NCBI GenBank assembly: GCA_030263555.1
Contig: SZPE01000011.1
Coordinates: 10,486 to 74,485 of the forward strand
Direction: 5' to 3'
Length of the DNA stretch: 64,000 bases
Source of the DNA: CFX2 sp014338005
GTDB taxonomy: Bacteria > Chloroflexota > Anaerolineae > Aggregatilineales > Phototrophicaceae
How positions within the stretch are numbered: the first letter of the stretch is position 1; each line of letters begins with the position of its first letter. This document shows positions 48,644 through 56,758 of the stretch, in pieces. A program made the translations under genes and the position numbers. Below the pieces are notes generated by a model that was not told the DNA's origin, did no database searches, and was given only the letters and a program-made list of their open reading frames with translations.

Positions 48644-49954
48644 TCAGCGGTAGAACAATAGGCCGGGGTCGAGCAGGTTCTTTTTCATGCCCGCCCAGTT
48701 GGTGTCGTTCGGGTTGGTGGAAGCCCGCATCTCCAGGTGCAGGTGGGTCGCTTCCGAATTGCCGGTATCGCCGCAGCCGCCGATGACCGCGCCTGCCGCC
48801 GCCATCTGCCCATCGCTGACGACGCGGCTGTCCAGGTGGGCGTACATGCAGTACAGGTGCGCCCCGCCCAGGCCGCGCGAAACCAACGCCTGGCGCGTGG
48901 AGGCCGGAAGCTGTTCGTTCAGGTAGCGCACGATGATATAATGCCCGTAGCCGAAGTTCCAGGCCGGGTCGTTCAGGGCAGTTGGGTCGCTGAGCGGGAT
49001 ATTGTAGTGTTTAAAGCTGGGGTGGTCGGGCGTGCAGCGGGCGCAGGCCGCCGAGCGGATGACCAGCCCGCCGGACGGCCCGGCCAAAACCGGTTCGCCG
49101 GTGCGCGCGCCGAAGTCCCATCCCCAGTGGCCGTCCGGGCCGTCGTAACCGCGCACCCACCAGCGGTCGGCCATCGGCGCGGGGTACAGGTCGGCCTGGG
49201 TGAGTCCCAGCGGGGCGGCGCTGGCGTCAAACCGCAGCGTATCCTCGCGCATCCAGCCCTCGCCGCCGGTGGGCAGCGTCACCTTCACCCAGCGGAACGG
49301 CCCGCCGGCCTCCTGCTGGACGGCCAGAATCGGCAGGGCCGTATTCCGGTTGATGCGGGTAACGGTCGAGAAGGTGATGCCGGGGCCGGAGCGCACGTTG
49401 GCGCCGTCGCGGGCGTTGACGTAGGCGACCGGCGCGGCGCTCGGCGTTGGCGTTACAGGCGGCGGGGTAGCAACCGTCGCGGGCGCCGGCGGCGGAGTCG
49501 GCACGACCGGCGTTTGCACGTCTGCCGAGATGCTGACCGGCGGCGGGGTAAACGGCACAGGCGGCGGCGGGGGCGTGCTGACCGTCACTTCCATCGGCGG
49601 CGGCGTGGCGATGGCCTGCGGCGGCGTGCGCGTGAGGATGAAAGCGAACGTCCGCGCCTGGATGACGCCGTAACCGAAGGGCGAGCCGTCGCCGGAGACT
49701 TCCAGCAGGTCATCCCGCGCCCAACCGGCCTGGCCGTCCGGCAGTTCCAGCTTGAACCACTGGTAAACCTTGCCCTGAAAGTGATTCTGCTGTTCGTCCG
49801 GGCGCACCTCCAGCACGCGCAGATTGCCGGTGCCGACCGGCACTTTTTTGACGATGGGGTAACTCGTGGCCGGGCCGGAGCGGGTGTTCACTTCGGTGAT
49901 CGAAGGTGTTTCCGGCAGGCCGCGAACATAGACCACAAAAGGATTAACTGCCAT
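48644..49954 (-). CDS. Double SH3-domain M23 peptidase
   Basis: A 436-residue protein. N-terminal SH3b-like region (1-105; ITEVNTRSGPATSYPIVKKVPV) is clearly related to that of the downstream gene; a Pro-rich linker (about 115-170) with repeated TPPPPP and PTPP is followed by a second SH3b (VNARDGANVRSGPGITFSTVTRINRN...GEGWMREDTL). The C-terminal M23 domain has its zinc ligands in HWGWDFG (His, Asp) and THLHLEM, and YMYAHLDS near 365. M23 enzymes cut peptidoglycan cross-bridges. It has no signal peptide; GGAGGAGG precedes the ATG. With its neighbour it may be a lytic pair, released by lysis or exported in another way. Confidence 0.87.
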   Translation of the reverse strand: MAVNPFVVYVRGLPETPSITEVNTRSGPATSYPIVKKVPVGTGNLRVLEVRPDEQQNHFQGKVYQWFKLELPDGQAGWARDDLLEVSGDGSPFGYGVIQARTFAFILTRTPPQAIATPPPMEVTVSTPPPPPVPFTPPPVSISADVQTPVVPTPPPAPATVATPPPVTPTPSAAPVAYVNARDGANVRSGPGITFSTVTRINRNTALPILAVQQEAGGPFRWVKVTLPTGGEGWMREDTLRFDASAAPLGLTQADLYPAPMADRWWVRGYDGPDGHWGWDFGARTGEPVLAGPSGGLVIRSAACARCTPDHPSFKHYNIPLSDPTALNDPAWNFGYGHYIIVRYLNEQLPASTRQALVSRGLGGAHLYCMYAHLDSRVVSDGQMAAAGAVIGGCGDTGNSEATHLHLEMRASTNPNDTNWAGMKKNLLDPGLLFYR

Positions 49955-50097
49955 CAAGAACTCCTCCTCCAAATAAACCACTTTCATCGTAAACCAGACA
50001 AACCGGAAATTAACCTTGAAGTTGCGGGGAGGCCCGGCGGCGCGAAGTTTCTTGAATTTATCTTACGATCAACATTGAGAAGGCGTCAAGCGGGGCG

Positions 50098-50658
50098 TCA
50101 CGGTTTGATGGCGACGATGCGCGAGATGTGGCCGCCCTCGAAGTTGTGGAGGATTTTCCAGTCCGCGAAGTAACCGGCCAGCTCGCCGACTTCCAGCAGG
50201 AAAAGCGGGTTAAAACCCGGCACGACCTCGCGGTAACGCTGGTTGAAGGTTTCGTACATGATGCGCCCGCCGGGTTTGACGCAGGCGCGAATCTGGGGCA
50301 TCAGGCTGCGTTTGAGGTAGCGGAACACGCAGACGATTTCGTAAGCGCCGGCCTCCAACTGCGCGTCGTCCAGGTCAAGCTGGAACAGGTTCACATTTCG
50401 CAGCTTGCGGCGGGTCATTTCCGCCTGCGCGCGCAGCAGCGCCACCCGGCTGATGTCTATGATGTCCACCAGGTAGCCCTGGGTGCTTAACCACAGTCCG
50501 TTCTGGCCGACTCCGCCTGCCAGGTCGAGGGCGCGGTGATCGTTCGAGTCGTTCACCGGCGGGGTGAATTCAAACAGCAGCGGGTCGGGCGGGGGGAAGG
50601 GCGTTTTGTGGCGGTCGCGGTAGATTTGATCCCAGCGGATGCGATCCTGCCCGGCCAT
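50098..50658 (-). CDS. Class I methyltransferase (TehB/thiopurine-like)
   Basis: A 186-residue protein. N-terminus WDQIYRDRHKTPFPPPDPLLFEF is the usual lid of TehB/TPMT-like methyltransferases, followed by the AdoMet site ALDLAGGVGQNGLWLSTQG, the acidic end of strand 2 in VDIIDIS and VCVFRYLKRSLMPQIRACVKPGGRIMYETF. GGV in motif I replaces the more common GCG. Its ATG directly follows the TAA of the gene upstream. The substrate is unknown; these enzymes often methylate metalloids or small electrophilic compounds. Confidence 0.83.
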   Translation of the reverse strand: MAGQDRIRWDQIYRDRHKTPFPPPDPLLFEFTPPVNDSNDHRALDLAGGVGQNGLWLSTQGYLVDIIDISRVALLRAQAEMTRRKLRNVNLFQLDLDDAQLEAGAYEIVCVFRYLKRSLMPQIRACVKPGGRIMYETFNQRYREVVPGFNPLFLLEVGELAGYFADWKILHNFEGGHISRIVAIKP

Positions 50659-51471
50659 TTACGCGCGCCCTCCGTATACCGGCTGGTAGTCCAGGGCGTT
50701 AGGGACGCGCGCCATCGCTTCGGCATCACCGGGGTACAGGCGGGCGTTGGGGTTGTGGCGTCGTCGCCGGTGAAGCTGGTAGGCATCCCGCAGCGTGATA
50801 AAGTCCGGCTGCTGCCAGTCTGCCGGCAGCGCCAGGCAGTCGGCCAGCGCCCGCAACCGCGCCCCGGCTGGGCTGTTCCAGTCCGTGCCACCGCCGGCGA
50901 CCAGGGCGCGGGCGGCTTCCGCCTCGGCGTCCCCGCCGGTTTTGCGGAGCAGTTGGCCGCCCAGCCGCTCGAACAGCTTTTGCGCCTGCGCGGGGCTGAC
51001 GTTGCCGGCCAGGGCCGCCACATCGGGCGGCAGCGCGTCCAGCGGCAGGCCGGCGGGGGAGGGCGGGCTGCTCGCCGCCGCAGGCGCATCGTCCGCGAGG
51101 ATGCGGCGCAGGTCATCCGGCGCGCAGCCGGGCCGCAGGTAAGCCGCCAGCGCGGTTTCCGGGCCGGCGGGCGCGCCGTCCGCATAAGCCGAAACAGCGG
51201 CCTCTGCGCCGTCCAGCGCCAGCCACAGACACGCCCCCAGGCGGGAAAGCGGCGGCAGCAGCGCCGCGTCCGGCGCGCCGATGATACGCACCCAACCGCC
51301 GGCAGCCGGCGCGACGAACAGCCGCAGGTGTTCCCGGTAGGCCGGGCCGGGCATCATGCCGAATGGGTCGTAGAGGGTGTAACCGGCAGCCGCCAGCGTT
51401 TCGCGCAGGGTGTGGGCGACCGCGCCTGCGTCATCGCAGCGACAAAAGAGGCTGTTCCAGGGTTGGTTCAT
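50659..51471 (-). CDS. Uncharacterised protein with Ala/Pro-rich middle
   Basis: A 270-residue protein starting MNQPWNSLFCRCDDAGAVAHTLRETLAAAGY. The first 100 residues look alpha/beta (LRLFVAPAAGGWVRIIGAPDAALLPPLSRLGACLWLALDGAEAAVSAY), the middle has APAAASSPPSPAG, and the last part includes GNVSPAQAQKLFERLGGQL and a basic RRRRHN stretch. I do not recognise a family. Its start lies inside the end of the upstream acetyltransferase-like gene (41-base overlap) and its stop touches the methyltransferase ATG, so the three are one transcript. Confidence 0.7.
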   Translation of the reverse strand: MNQPWNSLFCRCDDAGAVAHTLRETLAAAGYTLYDPFGMMPGPAYREHLRLFVAPAAGGWVRIIGAPDAALLPPLSRLGACLWLALDGAEAAVSAYADGAPAGPETALAAYLRPGCAPDDLRRILADDAPAAASSPPSPAGLPLDALPPDVAALAGNVSPAQAQKLFERLGGQLLRKTGGDAEAEAARALVAGGGTDWNSPAGARLRALADCLALPADWQQPDFITLRDAYQLHRRRRHNPNARLYPGDAEAMARVPNALDYQPVYGGRA

Positions 51472-52321
51472 CGGTTTCCTCGCCGGGTTTGTCGGCGGTA
51501 TAACAGACAATGCTGCCGAAATCCACAAAACCCAATTCGCGGCACAGACGGCGGTCGTCGTCGGTTTCGCCGGGGGCGAATACCAGCTTGCTCTGGCGGT
51601 CGGCGGCGGTTTTGAGGGCGGTCAGCAGCAGGGCGCGCATCATAGGCGGGGTGCGTACCTCGCGCAGCAGCGCGGTTGCCAGGATGTGCGCCGTATCACC
51701 CTGAATGCTGAGGCGGGCGACACCCACCGGGAAGCCGTAGCGGTAAACCAGGATGTCCGCCTGGAGTCCCAGTTTAAGGGCGGCCAGGTCGCGCCCGACG
51801 AACAGCGGCTCGACGCCCAGCGTCAGCACGTCGTAAAAGGCGTTGCGCCACACGTACCACCACAATTCAATGCCGCGCTGGTCGTTGACCAGTTCCATCG
51901 CCACGCCGTCCGGCATGATGGGCGTTGCCAGCGGCGGCGGCATCCGCCCGTTGATGCCATCGGCTTTATAAATCATCAGGGGCGTTTCGCGCTCGATTTC
52001 CAGCTTCAGGTCGCGCAGCGCCTTGGCGAACAGCGGCGGGAACAGCCCTTCGATATACTGCACGCGCGGCGCGCGCCCCAACTGCCGCAGCCGTTCCAGC
52101 CCCGGCTGCACCATCGTGCCGGAAACCCAGGCCGTGTTGCGGCGCGGGGTGACGTAGTTGAGCGTGGCGGTTGGGTTGTTGGGGTGGTACAGCACGTCTA
52201 CCATACCCACCGTTTCCCGCACTGCGCCCAGATTGATATGCGCCTGGAACAGATGCTCCTGCACGCGCCTTAAAAGCCGCCGCGACTCTTTTTCTTCAGC
52301 CGCCCGCTCGTCCATCACCAT
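51431..52321 (-). CDS. GNAT-like acetyltransferase
   Basis: A 296-residue protein. The C-terminal half resembles the GNAT fold: VGVARLSIQGDTAHILATALLREVRTPPMMRALLLTALKTAADRQSKLVFAPGETDDDRRLCRELGFVDFG follows the strand, R/Q-type loop, helix and the final GFxxxG signature of N-acetyltransferases. The N-terminal half (LNYVTPRRNTAWVSG...VQYIEGLFPPLFAKALRDLKLEIERETPLMIYKADG) is less typical. First gene of the three-gene minus-strand run. Substrate unknown. Confidence 0.65.
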   Translation of the reverse strand: MVMDERAAEEKESRRLLRRVQEHLFQAHINLGAVRETVGMVDVLYHPNNPTATLNYVTPRRNTAWVSGTMVQPGLERLRQLGRAPRVQYIEGLFPPLFAKALRDLKLEIERETPLMIYKADGINGRMPPPLATPIMPDGVAMELVNDQRGIELWWYVWRNAFYDVLTLGVEPLFVGRDLAALKLGLQADILVYRYGFPVGVARLSIQGDTAHILATALLREVRTPPMMRALLLTALKTAADRQSKLVFAPGETDDDRRLCRELGFVDFGSIVCYTADKPGEETDEPTLEQPLLSLR

Positions 52322-52422
52322 CAGAACTCCGATTATGGTCTTTCAGCTTCATTGTAACCGGATTTCCCGGTGGGGTGCGTTTCAAAGTGGTTTGAAAAGC
52401 TTCGGTAAAACAATAGTATAGT

Positions 52423-52428
52423 TATAAT
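52423..52428 (+). promoter_or_regulatory. -10 element (TATAAT) of the CHASE4 sensor gene
   Basis: TATAAT 60 bases before the ATG at 52488; a poor TTCGGT lies 16 bases upstream of it. Confidence 0.45.
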
Positions 52429-52487
52429 TGAGGGGTAGTCGAACGTCGAAGTGAGTCGCGCGGTTGGTGAACCGGGGATAGGTAAGT

Positions 52488-54071
52488 ATGTCGCTGCGAA
52501 AAAAGACCCTGTTGATTCTGGCGGCGGCGCTGGTGGCGCTGATTGCGATTTTATACATCATCTCTCAGGTGGTGCTGCTGGACAGCTTCGCCCGGCTGGA
52601 AGATCAGGCCATCACCCGGAACGCCCAGCGGGCGCTGAATGCTGTAGATGATACCCTGACACGCCTGAGCGCCAGCGCCGCCGATTACGCCCGCTGGGAT
52701 GATACCTACGCTTTTATCGAGGATGTCAACCCGGCCTATATCGAAGCCACGCTGCAAGATTTGTTTTTCGTCAATTTGGAACTGAACCTGATGGCGTTCG
52801 TCAACAACGCGGGCGAAACCGTTTTTGCCAAAGCGGTAGATTTGCAGTCCGGCATGGAGCGCCCCCTGCCGGAAGGCCTGGCGCAGGCGCTGGCCCCCGG
52901 CAGCCCGCTGCTCGATTTGCCCGACCAGGACAGCAGCCGGCAGGGTATCCTGCATCTGCCGGAAGGCCCGATGCTGGTGGCCGCGCGCCCCATCCTGGAC
53001 AGCTTCGCCCGGCAGCCGATTCGCGGCGCGCTGATTTTCGGCCAATTCCTGGGCGAGGCTAAAGTCCGGCAGCTTTCCGAGTCGCTGCGGCTGCCAATTT
53101 TTGTCCACAGCGTTAATTCGCCGCAGCTCCCGCGCGATTTTCAGAACGCGCTGGCGACGCTGGACGCCGGCAGTTCGGTGAGCGTGCGCCCGCTGGACGA
53201 TACGCAGATCGCCGGTTATACGCTGGTGAACGACATCTACGGCCAGCCGGCGCTGGTCGTGCGGGTGGATATGTCCAGGGACATTTACGCGCAGGGCCAG
53301 GCCAGCGTGACGCTGTTCGTCGCGCTGCTGGTGGCTGCCGGGCTGGTGTTCGGGGCGCTGGCGGCGGCGCTGATGGAGCGGTTCGTGCTGTCTCGGCTGA
53401 CGCGCCTGAGCGCCGATGTCAACCGCATCAGCCGCAGCGGCAGCATCGCCGGACGGGTGAGCGCCGGCGGGGACGATGAGCTGGCGTCGCTGGCGCGGGA
53501 CATCAACGATATGCTGGTGGCGCTGGAAAAAACCCAGACGAACCTGCGCGAAAGCGACCAGCGCCTGCGTTCGATCGTCAACGGCGCGCCGATTTTGCTG
53601 TGGTCGGTTGACCGGAACGGCATCCTGACGCTGCTGGAAGGTAAAGGCTTGGAGACGCTGGGGTTGGACGCCGCGCAGGGGCTTGGCAAACCGGCGGTCG
53701 AACTGTTCCGCAACATACCGCAGATCGTGGAAGAAATCCAGCGCGCCCTCAAGGGCGACGAGTTTGGCTCGGTCGTGGTTGTCAAGTCGTTCACGTTCGA
53801 CACCCGCTATGTGCCGCTGCGCGGGGTGGACGGGACGATCACCGGCATGATCGGCGTGGCGACCGACATCACCGAGCGCGTGATGGCCGAAACGGCGCTG
53901 AACACGGCCTACGAAGACCTGAACCGTCAGAATCTACAGCTTGAACGGGTGCAGGAGCTTTTCCGCTCCACGCTCGATCAGGTGTCGGACGCGGCGCGGC
54001 GCGGCGCGGTTCAGCAGGAATTGACCGACTACCTGGAATTCGTGCAGTCAGAATTCGACCGGCTGGATTAA
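52488..54071 (+). CDS. CHASE4-HAMP-PAS sensor without a transmitter domain
   Basis: A 527-residue membrane sensor. A first membrane helix (6-32) is followed by an extracellular CHASE4 domain with SASAADYARWDDTYAFIEDVNPAYIEATL near 62-90, the hallmark DYARWDDTY. A second helix (about 270-292) leads into HAMP (RLTRLSADVNRISRSGSIAGRVSAGGDDELASLARDINDML), then a PAS domain (about 355-465) and a coiled coil. There is no histidine kinase, GGDEF or HAMP-linked methyl-accepting domain. It may act as a free sensor that docks with another protein through the PAS/coiled coil. The glycosyltransferase gene starts 3 bases later. Confidence 0.87.
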   Translation: MSLRKKTLLILAAALVALIAILYIISQVVLLDSFARLEDQAITRNAQRALNAVDDTLTRLSASAADYARWDDTYAFIEDVNPAYIEATLQDLFFVNLELNLMAFVNNAGETVFAKAVDLQSGMERPLPEGLAQALAPGSPLLDLPDQDSSRQGILHLPEGPMLVAARPILDSFARQPIRGALIFGQFLGEAKVRQLSESLRLPIFVHSVNSPQLPRDFQNALATLDAGSSVSVRPLDDTQIAGYTLVNDIYGQPALVVRVDMSRDIYAQGQASVTLFVALLVAAGLVFGALAAALMERFVLSRLTRLSADVNRISRSGSIAGRVSAGGDDELASLARDINDMLVALEKTQTNLRESDQRLRSIVNGAPILLWSVDRNGILTLLEGKGLETLGLDAAQGLGKPAVELFRNIPQIVEEIQRALKGDEFGSVVVVKSFTFDTRYVPLRGVDGTITGMIGVATDITERVMAETALNTAYEDLNRQNLQLERVQELFRSTLDQVSDAARRGAVQQELTDYLEFVQSEFDRLD

Positions 54072-54074
54072 CCG

Positions 54075-55214
54075 ATGCCGCGCCTGTTTATCGCGTCGGG
54101 CATCTTTCACCCGGAGTCCGGCGGCCCGGCTACCTACCTGTACGAACTGCTGCCGGAACTTCAGCAGCTCGGCTGGGACGTGCGCGCTTTAAGCTACGGC
54201 GATACGCCGGCAGGCGGCTACCCGTACCCGCTGGCGCGCATCCCCCGGCGGGCGCTGCCGGTGCGGCTGGCGGCCTACGCGCTGGCGGCGCGCCCCCGGC
54301 TGGGCTGGGCCGACCTGGTTTACATTCACTCGCTCGATCTGCCGCTGTTCGGCAGCCGCCGCGCGCCCCGTGTGGTGAAAATCGTCGGCGACCCCGGCTG
54401 GGAACGCGCCATCCGCAAGGGCTGGATTCCGCCCACCGAAGATATTGATGCCTTCCAGTCCCGGCGGTACAGCCCGACCGTGAGCATCCAGCAGGATAAC
54501 CGCGCCCGGCAGGTGCGGAGCATGGACGGGGTAATCGTGCCGAGCGCCTACCTTAGAAATATAGTGGCGGGGTGGGGGGTGGACGAGGCGAAAATCCGCG
54601 TTATTTACAATGCCCTGCCGCCGGAAGCAGCGGGCAGCGAAACCCCGCCCACGCAGGCCGAAACGCGGGCGCGCCTGGGGCTGGACGACGGCCCGCTGCT
54701 GCTGACCGCCGCGCGGCTGACACCCTGGAAAGGCGTGGATCATCTGATAACGGCGCTGTGCCGCGTGCCGGACGTGCGCCTGCTGGTGGCCGGGGACGGC
54801 GACCAGCTTGAGGCGCTGCGGGCGCAGGCGCGCGATGGGGGAGTGTCCGGGCGCGTGGTTTTCCTGGGCAAAGTTCCCCGCGAGCAAATGGCGCTGTACA
54901 TGAAGGCCGCCGATTATCTGGCGCTGTATTCCGGCTACGAGGGCCTTTCGCATACGCTGCTGGAAAGCCTGCGCGCCGGCACGCCGGTGATCGCCAGCGA
55001 CAAGGGCGGCAACCCGGAGGTCGTGCGGCATGGCGTTAACGGCCTGCTGGTTCCGTATATCAACGTCGAGGCGCTGGCGGCGGCGCTGGCCGAAGCCTTC
55101 CGCCCCGGACGGCGCGCCGAACTGGCCGCGCAAACGGGCGTCGGCATGGAACGTTTCGACTTCCGCGCGATGGTGGCACAGACGGACGCTGCCCTGCGCG
55201 CCTACCTGGGATGA
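54075..55214 (+). CDS. GT4 family glycosyltransferase
   Basis: A 379-residue retaining glycosyltransferase with the two-Rossmann GT-B fold. N-terminal glycine-rich loop IFHPESGGPATYLYELLPELQQLGW near 10-35; C-terminal nucleotide site LLTAARLTPWKGVDHLITAL near 210-230 and the EX7E motif SGYEGLSHTLLESLRAGTPVIASDKGGNPEVV near 290-320. It starts 3 bases after the CHASE4 sensor gene. No signal peptide; acts on the cytoplasmic face, probably on lipid-linked or surface glycans. The sugar cannot be told. Confidence 0.9.
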   Translation: MPRLFIASGIFHPESGGPATYLYELLPELQQLGWDVRALSYGDTPAGGYPYPLARIPRRALPVRLAAYALAARPRLGWADLVYIHSLDLPLFGSRRAPRVVKIVGDPGWERAIRKGWIPPTEDIDAFQSRRYSPTVSIQQDNRARQVRSMDGVIVPSAYLRNIVAGWGVDEAKIRVIYNALPPEAAGSETPPTQAETRARLGLDDGPLLLTAARLTPWKGVDHLITALCRVPDVRLLVAGDGDQLEALRAQARDGGVSGRVVFLGKVPREQMALYMKAADYLALYSGYEGLSHTLLESLRAGTPVIASDKGGNPEVVRHGVNGLLVPYINVEALAAALAEAFRPGRRAELAAQTGVGMERFDFRAMVAQTDAALRAYLG

Positions 55215-55215
55215 A

Positions 55216-55316
55216 GCAGAAAAGCGTAACGCAAAGATGCAGAAATTCAGAGGCACAGAAAGATTTTTCGCTGAACCTCTGTGCCTTTGAGTCTCTGGGT
55301 TAAGTCTTTTCGCCGT
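55216..55316. repeat. Intergenic repeat with inverted arms
   Basis: This gap between convergent genes holds AGGCACAGA (55251-55259) and its inverted copy TCTGTGCCT (55278-55286), plus TTCAGAGG and CCTCTG, and flanking words such as AACGCAAAGATGCAG. Such GCAAAG/GAGGCACAG texts recur as intergenic repeats in many environmental bacterial genomes. It may also act as a terminator, though no clean T-run follows. Confidence 0.5.
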
Positions 55317-56681
55317 TTACACCGAGCGTGCCAGATAGCGCCCCTGGCCGGGCCGCCCGTAAAACTGGCCGTCCTGCGCCAGCACCGCGCCGCGCTGGAT
55401 GGTCACAACCGGCCAGCCGCGCAGGTCGAGGCCGTCGTAAGGCGTCCAGTCCACGTTTTCGTGCAGCCGGTCGGTCGAAAGCCGCACGGGTTTTTCCGGG
55501 TCAAAAATGACCAGATCGGCATCGAAACCAACGGCGATCTGCCCCTTGCGCGCCAGATGATGCAGCCGCGCCGGGGTCGTGCAGCACACATCCACCCAGC
55601 GTTCCGGGCTGAAGTGACCGGCGCGCACGCCGAAGGTGTACAGCAGGGCGAAACGCGCTTCGATCGAAGGCACGCCGCCGGGGATGCGGCTGAAGTCGTC
55701 CAGGCCGCGCGCTTTCTGCTCCCTGGTGAAGGGACAGTGATCGGTCGTCACCAGCTGTAGATGGTCGTTCGCCAGCGCCTTCCACAAAACCTGCTGGTCG
55801 GCCTCGGTTCGCAGCGGCGGCGCGCACACCGGCAGCGCCCCCTGGATGCCGGGTGCGTCGTAGGCGGCTTCGGTCAGCAGCAAATACTGCGGGCAGGTTT
55901 CGCCGTAGACCGGCAGGCCGCGCGCCCGCGCCGCCGCCACCCGTTCGACCACCTGCCGGCAGCCGATGTGAAAGATATGCACCGGCAGCCCCACCCATTC
56001 GGCCAGGGTTATTACGCGCTCGGCGGCTTCGCCTTCCAGCAGGGCAGGGCGGCAGCGCGGAAACCAGCGCGCTTCGGTTAACCCGGCTTCGCGGCGGCGG
56101 TTCACCAGCGTGGTGATGGCATCCCAGTTTTCGGCATGGACGACCGGCAGGCCGCCCACGTCACGGATGGCTTCCAGAGCTTGCAGCAGTTCGCCGTCCT
56201 TCAGGCAGTAGCCGTAAGCCATGTACAGTTTATAGGTGGTGATGCCGGCGGCCCTCATCACCGCCGGGAGCTGGCCGAGCTGTGGAATCTGCGCCGGGCC
56301 AAGCGCCATATGCAGGGCGTAGTCAATCACCGTCTGCGGGTCGGCCTCGGCGCGGCGCTGTTCGTAGGCCTGCATCAGCGATTCATCCGCTTCGGGATGC
56401 ACAAAATCTATGATCGTGGTTGTGCCGCCGAAGGCCGCCGCCCGCGTGCCGGTGAACCAGTCGTCCGATGAAACCAGGCCGCCGCCCAGGTCAAGCGACA
56501 GATGCACGTGAACATCCACCGCGCCGGGCGTGACCAGCTTGCCCGCCGCGTTTATCACCCGCGCGCCGGACAGCCCTTCGCCGATCGCGGCGATACGTTC
56601 GCCCCGGATGCCGATGTCGGCCTGATAGGTCGCCTCGGCGGTGATGATCGTGCCGTTCTGGATGACGAGATCGTAAGTCAT
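55317..56681 (-). CDS. Dihydropyrimidinase/D-hydantoinase family amidohydrolase
   Basis: A 454-residue cyclic amidohydrolase. Metal site HVHL in VTPGAVDVHVHLSLDLGG near 50-66, carbamylated Lys in TTYKLYMAYGYC near 150, His in VVHAENWDA and in VHIFHIGC, and Asp in TTDHCPFT near 315. The order matches dihydropyrimidinase, D-hydantoinase and allantoinase. Dihydropyrimidinases cleave dihydrouracil or hydantoins; no other pyrimidine gene is adjacent. The C-terminus, ending YLARSV, lacks the long tail of eukaryotic CRMPs. The substrate range needs assay. Confidence 0.92.
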   Translation of the reverse strand: MTYDLVIQNGTIITAEATYQADIGIRGERIAAIGEGLSGARVINAAGKLVTPGAVDVHVHLSLDLGGGLVSSDDWFTGTRAAAFGGTTTIIDFVHPEADESLMQAYEQRRAEADPQTVIDYALHMALGPAQIPQLGQLPAVMRAAGITTYKLYMAYGYCLKDGELLQALEAIRDVGGLPVVHAENWDAITTLVNRRREAGLTEARWFPRCRPALLEGEAAERVITLAEWVGLPVHIFHIGCRQVVERVAAARARGLPVYGETCPQYLLLTEAAYDAPGIQGALPVCAPPLRTEADQQVLWKALANDHLQLVTTDHCPFTREQKARGLDDFSRIPGGVPSIEARFALLYTFGVRAGHFSPERWVDVCCTTPARLHHLARKGQIAVGFDADLVIFDPEKPVRLSTDRLHENVDWTPYDGLDLRGWPVVTIQRGAVLAQDGQFYGRPGQGRYLARSV

Positions 56682-56720
56682 ATTTTTGAGTTCCGAGTTC
56701 TGAGCGCCGAGTTATGAGTA

Positions 56721-56742
56721 GGGGCGTAAGGCCTTGCGCCCC
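56721..56742. repeat. GGGGCG palindromic repeat
   Basis: GGGGCGTAAGG (56721-56731) and CCTTGCGCCCC (56732-56742) form an 11-pair inverted repeat with one G-U pair and no loop spacer. It belongs to the TAGGGGCG family of intergenic hairpins of this window. GAGTT words precede it (56690-56717). Confidence 0.55.
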
Positions 56743-56758
56743 GCAAAATTTTGTTTGA

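Noticed and set aside
49430..49630. Short direct repeats of GGCGGCG and ACCGGCG type
   Set aside because: They encode the Pro/Thr-rich linker of the M23 protein on the minus strand; spacing is irregular and there is no CRISPR-like pattern.
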